From Acidobacteriota bacterium (GTDB lineage: Bacteria > Acidobacteriota > UBA6911), in the NCBI GenBank assembly GCA_017860075.1, contig JAFNAH010000130.1, forward strand, positions 1 to 5,437: DNA of 5,437 bases, read 5' to 3'. Below, piece by piece: positions 1 through 5,437 of this stretch. The position numbers and the translations under genes were made by a program. The notes beneath the pieces are model-generated. The model did not search any database. It was given only the letters and a program-made list of their open reading frames with translations, and had not been told where the DNA came from. The first letter of the stretch is position 1. Every line of letters starts with the position of its first letter.

Positions 1-477
1 CCGCGCGTCGTCAACGAGCCGCTCCACATGGTGGACATCATGCCCACGGTGCTCGCGCTGGCCGGCGCCAAGGCGAGCCCCGACAAGCCGCTCGACGGCA
101 AAGACATATGGGGTGTGGTCGCCGAGGGCAGACCCTCGCCGCACGACGACATCCTGGTGAACGTCGAGGCGTTCCGCGGGGCCATCATCAAAGGCAAGTG
201 GAAGCTGGTCAAGATTGCATTGTTGCCGGGCAAGACCGAGCTTTTCGACCTGACCACCGATCTGGGCGAGAAAAACGACGTCGCCGCGCAAAATCCAGAG
301 GTCGTTCGTGATCTGGAGAGCCGCCTGATCGCCTACGCCAAGCAGCAGAAGCCGAGCATGTGGATGAAAGCGCAGCCGGATTACCTTGGAGCGCAAGGGA
401 AGACCCTCTTCGATCCGGACTTCGACATCGACGACGGTGGATTGCCGCACCTGAGGCCGGTCCTGCCCAAGGAATGA
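1..477 (+). CDS. Arylsulfatase, C-terminal part (5' end outside window)
   Basis: The reading frame is open from base 1 and stops at TGA 475-477, leaving the last 158 residues. Seen: MVDIMPTVLALAGA near the start, then LDGKDIW, AIIKGKWKLVK and ELFDLTTDLGEKNDVA. These are the usual order of C-terminal sulfatase motifs in the alkaline-phosphatase superfamily: the helix before the C-terminal subdomain, the 'DG.dlw' turn, the strand carrying 'K.gkwKLv', and the 'eLyDL..D..E..dla' segment. The active-site Cys/Ser, metal ligands and any signal peptide lie upstream and cannot be judged. The ATG at 28 is internal, because homology-like sequence (RVVNEPLH) continues upstream of it. The family hydrolyses sulfate esters, releasing inorganic sulfate; the substrate here is unknown. 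A second sulfatase gene starts 23 bases after the stop, so the two are probably co-transcribed. The family call is firm; the subfamily is not. Confidence 0.88.
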   Translation, partial: PRVVNEPLHMVDIMPTVLALAGAKASPDKPLDGKDIWGVVAEGRPSPHDDILVNVEAFRGAIIKGKWKLVKIALLPGKTELFDLTTDLGEKNDVAAQNPEVVRDLESRLIAYAKQQKPSMWMKAQPDYLGAQGKTLFDPDFDIDDGGLPHLRPVLPKE

Positions 478-486
478 GCAATGGCA

Positions 487-492
487 AAGGAG
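487..492 (+). promoter_or_regulatory. Ribosome binding site of the second sulfatase
   Basis: AAGGAG lies 8 bases before the ATG at 501. It settles the start: the frame is open back to 360, and an in-frame ATG at 474 overlaps the stop of the upstream gene (ATGA), but only 501 has both a good Shine-Dalgarno sequence at normal spacing and a signal peptide directly after it. Confidence 0.75.
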
Positions 493-500
493 ACCTGAAA

Positions 501-2915
501 ATGATGAAAACGCTTGTCCAACTGCTGACGATCATTTTCATGGCGTTGTCGGTATCTGTCCTTGCCGCGGACAAGCGAACGCCTGTACCGAACCTTGGGA
601 TGGCGGCCACGCCGGCTGCCGCCACCACCGATGACGGAACGATCCTGCCGTTCCCGCCGACTCCGTCGGCCAGCGTGGCCGGGCAAACCCTGCAGGAGTC
701 GACGATGAAGCGGCGCGTTGAGCGGAGCCACCTGCCCAAGGATGCGCCCAACATTCTGATCATCCTGTTGGACGACGTCGGGTTTGGGCTCCCCGACACC
801 TACGGTGGTCCGATCCACACGCCGACGCTCTCGCGCCTAGCCGATGAAGGCATCAGCTACAACACTTTCCACACCACCTCGATCTGCTCCCCGACGCGCG
901 CATCGCTGCTAACCGGGCGCAACCACCAGCGCGTGGGTTCCGGGACCATTGCGGAACGCGCGGTAGACTGGGACGGCTACACCGGTGTGGTTCCCAGGAC
1001 GTCTGCGACCCTGGCGAAGGTCCTGGCTGGCTATGGATACAAGACCGCCGCCTTCGGCAAGTGGCACAACACCCCCGCGATCGAAACAACCGCGATGGGA
1101 CCGTTCACCCTCTGGCCGACCGGCGAAGGCATCGGGTTCGACTACTTCTACGGTTTTCTCGCCGGCGAGACCTCGCAATGGGAGCCCAGGCTGGTCGAGA
1201 ACTTCAATCCGATCGAGCCGCCGCGCGACGAGAAGTACCACCTAACCGAAGATATTGCCGGGCAAGCACTGACGTGGATGAAACGCCATCGCGCGTTCTC
1301 GCCCGACAAGCCGTTCTTCATGTACTGGGCCCCAGGCGCCGCGCACGGGCCGCACCACATCTTCAAGGCATGGGCGGACAAGTACAAAGGCCGGTTCGAC
1401 AACGGTTGGGACGCGCTGCGCGAAAGGACATTCGAGCGCCAGAAGGCGCTTGGGTGGATCCCGGCGAATACCAGGCTTACGCCACGGGCGAATTCCATGG
1501 CCGCGTGGGACAGCATCCCGGAATCGGAGCGTCCCTTCCAGCGGCGGTTGATGGAGGTATTCGCAGGATTCGTCGAGCACGCGGATGCCCAGGCGGGCAA
1601 GCTGATCGACGGGCTCGACAAACTCGGCATACGTGAGAACACCATTGTCATCTACATATGGGGCGACAACGGTTCCAGCGCCGAAGGTCAGAACGGCAGC
1701 ATCAGTGAGATGCTGGCGCAGAACCAGATACCGAACACGATCCAGCAGCAACTCGTGGCCCTGAACAAGATTGGTGGTTTGGATGCGATCGGCGGAGCGA
1801 AGATGGAAAACATGTATCACGCAGGTTGGGCGTGGGCGGGCGACACGCCTTTCCATCACACCAAGCTGATCGCCTCGCACTTCGGCGGAACGCGCAATCC
1901 GATGGCAATCTCCTGGCCGAAGGGCATCAGGCCCGACAAGACACCGCGGTCACAGTTCCATCACGTCAACGACATCGTACCGACGATCTACGAGATCCTT
2001 GGCATCAAGCCGCCCGAGGTGGTGGACGGCTTCAGGCAGGATTCGATCGACGGTACGAGCATGGCCTACACGTTCGCCGACGCCAAAGCGCCCAACCGCA
2101 AACACACGCAATACTTCGAGAACAACGGCAGCCGTGGCATTTACCACAACGGCTGGTATGCCTGTACCTTCGGTCCGCTGACGCCGTGGCTCACCGTGAG
2201 CCCGGGACTCGGCACGTGGGACTCGAGCAAGGATGTCTGGGAGCTCTACAACCTCGAGACCGACTTCTCGCAGGTCGAGAACCTCGCGGCGAAGGAGCCG
2301 AAACGCCTGGAGGCAATGAAGGCGCTGTTCCTCAAGGAAGCGAAGGAGAACAATGTCTTCCCGATTGGCGCGGGCATCTGGTTGCGCATCCACCCGGAAG
2401 ACCGCGTCAAGACACCCTACACGAGATGGGACTTCGACGGGACGACGACCCGCATGCCCGAGTTCACTGCACCCGGCCTGGGTCGCGAGAGCAATCATGT
2501 CACCATCGATGTAGAGCTCGGCGAGAACGCATCCGGCGTCCTCTACGCGTTGGGCGGTGCCGGAGGAGGGCTGACCCTGTACATGGATAAAGGCCAACTT
2601 GTCTACGAGTACAACATGATGATCATCGAACGCTATATCGCCCGATCGAAGAACAAGCTCACGCCTGGCAGACACAAGATCGAAGTGGACACGAGGATTG
2701 AAAAGCCCGGCGCACCGGCGGAGGTTGTGCTGAAGGTCGATGGCGCGGAGGTTGCCCAGACGATGGTAAAGCGCACGGTGCCTGCCGCCTTTACCGCCAG
2801 CGAAACCTTCGATGTTGGTGTCGATCTCGGCTCGATCGTATCACTCGATTATTTCGACCGCGCACCGTTCCGGTTCGACGGCAAGATCCAAAAGGTCTCC
2901 GTCGAGCTGAAGTGA
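501..2915 (+). CDS. Exported large arylsulfatase (AtsA-like, Cys-type)
   Basis: An 804-residue sulfatase, predicted to hydrolyse sulfate esters in the periplasm. Residues 1-22 are a Sec signal (MMK, a hydrophobic stretch, then VLA before AD). The catalytic domain starts near NILIILLDD (metal ligands D91, D92). CSPTR at 129-133 is the CxPxR motif whose Cys is converted to formylglycine, followed by LTGR. Other active-site positions are present: GKWH (K187, H189), AHG (H282), GDNG (D389, N390) and HHTK (K455). The stretch between GDN and HHTK contains the 'NGSISEML' and 'GWAWA.DTPF' blocks typical of the large ~780-residue AtsA type, as in Mycobacterium tuberculosis, and the LPFPPTPSASVAG segment before the catalytic core also fits this type. 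Residues from about 645 onward form an additional beta-rich domain. The formylglycine-generating enzyme it needs is not in this window. The substrate cannot be read from sequence. The start at 501 is chosen over 474 and 360 because of the Shine-Dalgarno sequence and signal peptide. Confidence 0.94.
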   Translation: MMKTLVQLLTIIFMALSVSVLAADKRTPVPNLGMAATPAAATTDDGTILPFPPTPSASVAGQTLQESTMKRRVERSHLPKDAPNILIILLDDVGFGLPDTYGGPIHTPTLSRLADEGISYNTFHTTSICSPTRASLLTGRNHQRVGSGTIAERAVDWDGYTGVVPRTSATLAKVLAGYGYKTAAFGKWHNTPAIETTAMGPFTLWPTGEGIGFDYFYGFLAGETSQWEPRLVENFNPIEPPRDEKYHLTEDIAGQALTWMKRHRAFSPDKPFFMYWAPGAAHGPHHIFKAWADKYKGRFDNGWDALRERTFERQKALGWIPANTRLTPRANSMAAWDSIPESERPFQRRLMEVFAGFVEHADAQAGKLIDGLDKLGIRENTIVIYIWGDNGSSAEGQNGSISEMLAQNQIPNTIQQQLVALNKIGGLDAIGGAKMENMYHAGWAWAGDTPFHHTKLIASHFGGTRNPMAISWPKGIRPDKTPRSQFHHVNDIVPTIYEILGIKPPEVVDGFRQDSIDGTSMAYTFADAKAPNRKHTQYFENNGSRGIYHNGWYACTFGPLTPWLTVSPGLGTWDSSKDVWELYNLETDFSQVENLAAKEPKRLEAMKALFLKEAKENNVFPIGAGIWLRIHPEDRVKTPYTRWDFDGTTTRMPEFTAPGLGRESNHVTIDVELGENASGVLYALGGAGGGLTLYMDKGQLVYEYNMMIIERYIARSKNKLTPGRHKIEVDTRIEKPGAPAEVVLKVDGAEVAQTMVKRTVPAAFTASETFDVGVDLGSIVSLDYFDRAPFRFDGKIQKVSVELK

Positions 2916-2922
2916 GGCTTAC

Positions 2923-2943
2923 CTGCCCATCCTGAATGGGTGG
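2923..2943 (+). terminator. Weak candidate terminator hairpin after the sulfatases
   Basis: CTGCCCAT and ATGGGTGG pair into an 8-bp stem (two G-T wobbles) around the loop CCTGA, starting 8 bases after the sulfatase stop. The position suits a terminator but no T-run follows, so it is not a classical intrinsic terminator and may only be an mRNA 3'-end structure or chance. Confidence 0.3.
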
Positions 2944-2972
2944 AACTACCTCGTGCGCTTATATCAGCCGCG

Positions 2973-2985
2973 GAGGGAGACCCTC
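2973..2985 (+). other. Small GC-rich hairpin in the intergenic gap
   Basis: GAGGG and CCCTC pair perfectly around a 3-base loop AGA, and a G-T pair can be added outside. It is short and has no T-run after it. It lies 62 bases before the peptidase Shine-Dalgarno sequence; a role is not evident. Confidence 0.25.
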
Positions 2986-3034
2986 TCGGGCCAGTTCGCA
3001 AACCGAACGACCCCAGACCAGATAGGAGAATAAT

Positions 3035-3040
3035 AAGGAG
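3035..3040 (+). promoter_or_regulatory. Ribosome binding site of the zinc metallopeptidase
   Basis: AAGGAG sits 7 bases before ATG 3048. This fixes the start at MRWEDE, which is the usual N-terminus of the family, rather than at the earlier in-frame ATG at 2940. Confidence 0.8.
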
Positions 3041-3047
3041 CGAGAGG

Positions 3048-3938
3048 ATGCGCTGGGAGGACGAACGGCAGAGCGACAACGTCGAGGATCGCCGGGGACA
3101 GAGCGGGGGATTCGGCGGGTTGGGGATACGCCGGGGCGGCATCGGAATCGGAGCGATCCTGCTGGCGTTGGTGGGCGGCTGGCTGCTCGGCATCAACCCG
3201 CTGGAGATCCTGGGTCTGATCGGAGGTGTCGATGGAGGGCCGTCAGTGCAGGCACCCGCGCCGTCGGCTTCCGGCCAGCATGGGGCATCGCCGGCCGATC
3301 CGGGCGGCCGATTCGTGTCGACCGTGCTCGCCAGCACCGAGGACGCCTGGACCAAGGTCTTCCGTCAGGGGGGCGCGAGGTACCGACCACCCAAACTGGT
3401 GATGTTCAGCGGCGCCACGCGGACTGCCTGCGGCCTCGGGCAATCGGCCGTCGGGCCGTTCTACTGCCCGGAGGACCAGACCGTCTACATCGATCTGAGT
3501 TTCTACCAGATGCTGCAGCAGCGTTTCAAGGCGCCGGGAGATTTCGCCCAGGCCTATGTCGTGGCTCACGAGGTCGGCCACCACGTTCAGAACCTGCTCG
3601 GCACCATGAACAAGGTGCAGTCGCAGCGACAGCGGATATCGGAGCGTCAGTACAATCAATTGTCGGTCCGGCTGGAGCTACAGGCCGACTGCTACGCCGG
3701 CGTCTGGGCCCGCCAATCGCAGCAGGCCAAGGGCTGGCTCGAGAAGGGGGACGTCGAGGAAGGCCTGAACGCCGCTTCGCAGATCGGCGACGACACGATG
3801 CAGAAGCGCGAGCAGGGAACGGTGGTTCCGGACGCGTTCACGCATGGGTCCTCGAAGCAGCGCGTGTACTGGTTCCGGGCCGGCATGGAAAGCAGGCAGC
3901 TGTCAGACTGCGACACGTTCGCGCGCGCGGAGCCCTGA
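3048..3938 (+). CDS. ypfJ: YpfJ-family neutral zinc metallopeptidase
   Basis: A 296-residue protein of the putative neutral zinc metallopeptidase family (PF04228 type; E. coli YpfJ is of similar size). Seen in order: the polar N-terminal tail MRWEDERQSDNVEDRRG, which is the family signature; one transmembrane helix at about 31-49 (GIGIGAILLALVGGWLLG); a Pro/Ala/Ser/Gly-rich linker to about 88; then the catalytic domain. HEVGH at 174-178 is the HExxH zinc motif (ligands H174, H178, catalytic E175), and E210 in ELQADC is the expected third ligand. C128, C140, C215 and C288 could form periplasmic disulfides. With an Arg-rich cytoplasmic tail before the helix, the peptidase domain should face the periplasm. 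Family members are predicted proteases with poorly defined substrates. The NlpE-like gene follows after 42 bases, probably in the same transcript. The start is set by Shine-Dalgarno and family N-terminus. The symbol is by family resemblance, not proven orthology. Confidence 0.92.
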   Translation: MRWEDERQSDNVEDRRGQSGGFGGLGIRRGGIGIGAILLALVGGWLLGINPLEILGLIGGVDGGPSVQAPAPSASGQHGASPADPGGRFVSTVLASTEDAWTKVFRQGGARYRPPKLVMFSGATRTACGLGQSAVGPFYCPEDQTVYIDLSFYQMLQQRFKAPGDFAQAYVVAHEVGHHVQNLLGTMNKVQSQRQRISERQYNQLSVRLELQADCYAGVWARQSQQAKGWLEKGDVEEGLNAASQIGDDTMQKREQGTVVPDAFTHGSSKQRVYWFRAGMESRQLSDCDTFARAEP

Positions 3939-3948
3939 GGATTCCCCG

Positions 3949-3969
3949 TTCCTTAACCGGGAAGGAAGG
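3949..3969 (+). promoter_or_regulatory. Shine-Dalgarno region of the NlpE-like gene inside an inverted repeat
   Basis: AAGGAAGG at 3962-3969 is the only ribosome binding site candidate for ATG 3981; its 11-base spacing is somewhat long. TTCCTT (3949-3954) is complementary to AAGGAA (3962-3967) across the loop AACCGGG, so the binding site can fold into a stem. A competing pairing, CCCG (3945-3948) with CGGG (3958-3961), would leave it open. The stem is short and A/T-rich, so regulation is speculative. Confidence 0.4.
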
Positions 3970-3980
3970 TAAGTTGTCGC

Positions 3981-5435
3981 ATGAGACGATCGCCGCGATT
4001 TCGATATCCCTTGTTCGCCGCAGGCCTGGCTCTCGCCGCCGCTATCCTCGTGACGGCCGCCGGTACAACTGCGGTAGCGCAGTCCGTCGCGGGAACAAGC
4101 GGGCAAGCCGTGGTCCAGGGAACGGCGTCGTATCGCGAGCGGATCGCGCTGCCTCCGGATGCCGTGTTCGAGGCGATGCTGGAGGATCACTCCAGGGCCG
4201 ACGTCCCGGCGGACGTGCTCGGGCGTGTGCGCGTGGAATCCCCGGGGCAGGTGCCGATCCGGTTCGAGATTCCCTACGACCCGTCTCGCATCCAGGAGCG
4301 GCACGCATACTCCGTGCGCGGCCGCATCACCGTCGATGGCGAGCTCTGGTTCACGACGGACCGCATCTATCCTGTACTGACGGGAGGCAATTCCGACAAG
4401 GTCAACCTTATGCTGGTCCGTGCGCCGGCATCTCCCGCCGCCGGCAAAGGGGGAAGCCCCGACGGCCCGGGCGAGCTGCCGGTGAGCTTCGAGGGCGACC
4501 TGCCGGCCGCAGACGGCCCGGGCATCCGATACCACCTGGACCTGTTCCCTGACCAGGCATTTGCGCTGCGCCTGACCTACCTCGGTCGAAAGGACGATAC
4601 CCGGTTCGACGATATCGGCAACTGGAAGGTATCGGCGGACGGCGGCACGCTCACCCTGCGGGGCGGGCGCGAGGCTCCGGTGATGTTTGCCATCAAGGAT
4701 GGACGCACGCTGCGCAAGCTCGATCTTGCAGGCCGCGTGATCGAGTCCAGACTCAATTACGACCTCACGCGCCGTGAACCGTTCGAGCCGATCGAGCCCC
4801 GGCTGCTTCTGCGGGGGATGTACCGTTACATGGCGGATGCCGGCATGTTCCAGGAGTGCCTGACGGGCTGGCGGCTTCCCGTGGCGCAGGAGGCCGACAA
4901 CGCGAAGCTGGAGGCTGCGTATTCCAGGGCGCGCCGGAAGCCCGGGGAGGCGCTGCTCGTCACCCTCGAAGGATCCCTCGTGAGCCGTCCGCGCATGGAA
5001 GGGGCGGGCGTGCAGAGGATGCTCGTTCCCGAGCGGTTCATCGACGTATTGCCGGGCGAGACGTGCGGCCCGCGGCATTCGGAGGCGACGCTGGAAAACA
5101 CCGATTGGGAACTTACCCGCTTGGGAAGCAAGCCTGCCGAAAAAGGCGCGGGCGGACACGAAGTTTCCATGACGCTTGTCGGAGAGGGCCGGCGGGTCCA
5201 AGGATTCGGTGGCTGCAACCGGTTCGCAGGTGGCTATGAACTCGACGGGAAGCGCTTGCAGTTCAAGCAGATGGCGGGCACCATGATGGCCTGCAAGGAA
5301 GGGATGGAGCAGGAAGCGACCTTCCAGAAAGCCCTCGAATCGACGGTGTCGTGGGAAATCCGTTGCGAGCACCTGGAGTTCTTTGACGCGGCCGGCGTGA
5401 TGCTGTTGCGGTTCGAATCACGGAACATGAGGTAA
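3981..5435 (+). CDS. Periplasmic YbaY-NlpE-META multidomain protein
   Basis: A 484-residue exported protein of unknown overall function. Residues 1-33 are an Arg-rich start, a hydrophobic Ala/Leu stretch and AVA before QS, fitting signal peptidase I; there is no Cys, so no lipobox. Residues about 44-147 (VVQGTASYRERIALPP to VNLMLVR) resemble the YbaY/YscW lipoprotein family (PF09619). A Gly/Pro/Ala linker follows. Residues about 166-262 match the NlpE N-terminal domain: LPAADGPGI, LTYLGRKDD, GNWKV, and VIESRLNYDL against PIESQFNYTL in E. coli NlpE. The NlpE CxxC is absent (A176, G179). Residues about 265-365 match the NlpE C-terminal domain: LRGMYRYMADAGMFQEC, with C293 and C362 at the places of its disulfide pair. 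Residues about 369-482 are a META/HslJ domain: W376, GGCNRFAGGY (C412), MMAC (C438), ending LLRFES. NlpE reports envelope stress to Cpx in E. coli; whether this relative signals is unknown. It follows the zinc peptidase by 42 bases. Confidence 0.85.
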   Translation: MRRSPRFRYPLFAAGLALAAAILVTAAGTTAVAQSVAGTSGQAVVQGTASYRERIALPPDAVFEAMLEDHSRADVPADVLGRVRVESPGQVPIRFEIPYDPSRIQERHAYSVRGRITVDGELWFTTDRIYPVLTGGNSDKVNLMLVRAPASPAAGKGGSPDGPGELPVSFEGDLPAADGPGIRYHLDLFPDQAFALRLTYLGRKDDTRFDDIGNWKVSADGGTLTLRGGREAPVMFAIKDGRTLRKLDLAGRVIESRLNYDLTRREPFEPIEPRLLLRGMYRYMADAGMFQECLTGWRLPVAQEADNAKLEAAYSRARRKPGEALLVTLEGSLVSRPRMEGAGVQRMLVPERFIDVLPGETCGPRHSEATLENTDWELTRLGSKPAEKGAGGHEVSMTLVGEGRRVQGFGGCNRFAGGYELDGKRLQFKQMAGTMMACKEGMEQEATFQKALESTVSWEIRCEHLEFFDAAGVMLLRFESRNMR

Positions 5436-5437
5436 AG

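Larger units (their letters stand above)
2916..3047 (+). other. Intergenic gap between sulfatase and peptidase units
   Basis: A 132-base gap, the longest in the window. The peptidase frame is open upstream to 2940, but that extension (MELPRALISAAEG...) looks unlike protein of this family and is best read as non-coding. The gap holds two short hairpins (2923-2943 and 2973-2985). I see no convincing -35/-10 pair. If the peptidase has its own promoter, it should lie here. Confidence 0.6.

Noticed and set aside
481..498. A tiny open frame ATG 481 to TGA 498 (MAKET) between the two sulfatases
   Set aside because: Five codons, overlapping the Shine-Dalgarno sequence of the next gene, with no ribosome binding site of its own. 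A leader peptide cannot be excluded but nothing supports it.
360..500. N-terminal extension of the large sulfatase to ATG 360
   Set aside because: It overlaps the upstream sulfatase by more than 100 bases, has no ribosome binding site of its own and would bury the signal peptide 47 residues inside the protein.
1950..2675. A 241-codon open frame on the - strand within the large sulfatase (and similar ones at 1242-1880 and 209-799)
   Set aside because: These lie inside well-supported sulfatase sequence, show no motifs and have low-complexity composition typical of antisense frames in G+C-rich DNA.
2941..2965. Possible promoter (TGGAAC ... TTATAT) before the zinc peptidase
   Set aside because: The spacing is only 12 bases and the -35 match is poor; it also lacks the GC doublet spacing of a sigma-54 site.
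2940..3047. N-terminal extension of the zinc peptidase to ATG 2940
   Set aside because: The family begins at MRWEDE, which is directly preceded by AAGGAG at good spacing; the extra 36 residues resemble nothing in the family and would sit before the transmembrane segment.
3921..3930. Alternating GCGCGCGCGG run at the end of the peptidase gene
   Set aside because: It encodes the C-terminal FARAEP residues in frame and is explained by G+C-rich codon use.
3903..5372. A 489-codon open frame on the - strand, opposite the NlpE-like gene
   Set aside because: It is a high-G+C shadow. Its translation is rich in Arg/His/Ala/Gly with no recognisable domain, while the + strand shows clear YbaY, NlpE and META motifs over the same bases.

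Overview
The window is high in G+C and densely coded, with all four genes on the + strand. Exported proteins dominate: two sulfatases, a membrane-anchored zinc peptidase and a periplasmic protein built from domains found in proteobacterial envelope lipoproteins (YbaY, NlpE, HslJ/META). This points to a Gram-negative proteobacterium, most likely a gamma- or betaproteobacterium of environmental origin. There is no rRNA or other marker, so the taxonomy is inference. I see no mobile element, CRISPR array, tRNA or rRNA.

Layout. Positions 1-477 hold the C-terminal 158 residues of a first sulfatase whose catalytic N-terminus lies outside the window. After 23 bases comes a complete, exported 804-residue arylsulfatase (501-2915) of the large AtsA-like type, with every expected active-site residue present and an extra C-terminal beta-rich domain. 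The two genes look like one transcription unit for scavenging sulfate from organic sulfate esters in the periplasm. A 132-base gap (2916-3047) with a weak hairpin separates them from a second pair: a YpfJ-type neutral zinc metallopeptidase (3048-3938) and, 42 bases later, a 484-residue multidomain protein (3981-5435).

The last gene is the most interesting object. Read from N to C it has a Sec signal, a YbaY/YscW-like domain, an NlpE N-terminal domain, an NlpE C-terminal (OB-like) domain and a META/HslJ domain. Three families that are separate lipoproteins in E. coli are joined in one chain. The protein has no lipobox cysteine, and the CxxC of the NlpE N-terminal domain is replaced by A and G, while the cysteine pair of the NlpE C-terminal domain is kept. 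It therefore looks like a non-lipidated relative of the envelope-stress sensor NlpE. Its function is not known from the sequence.

The sulfatase pair and the peptidase/NlpE-like pair have no obvious functional link beyond both acting in the envelope.
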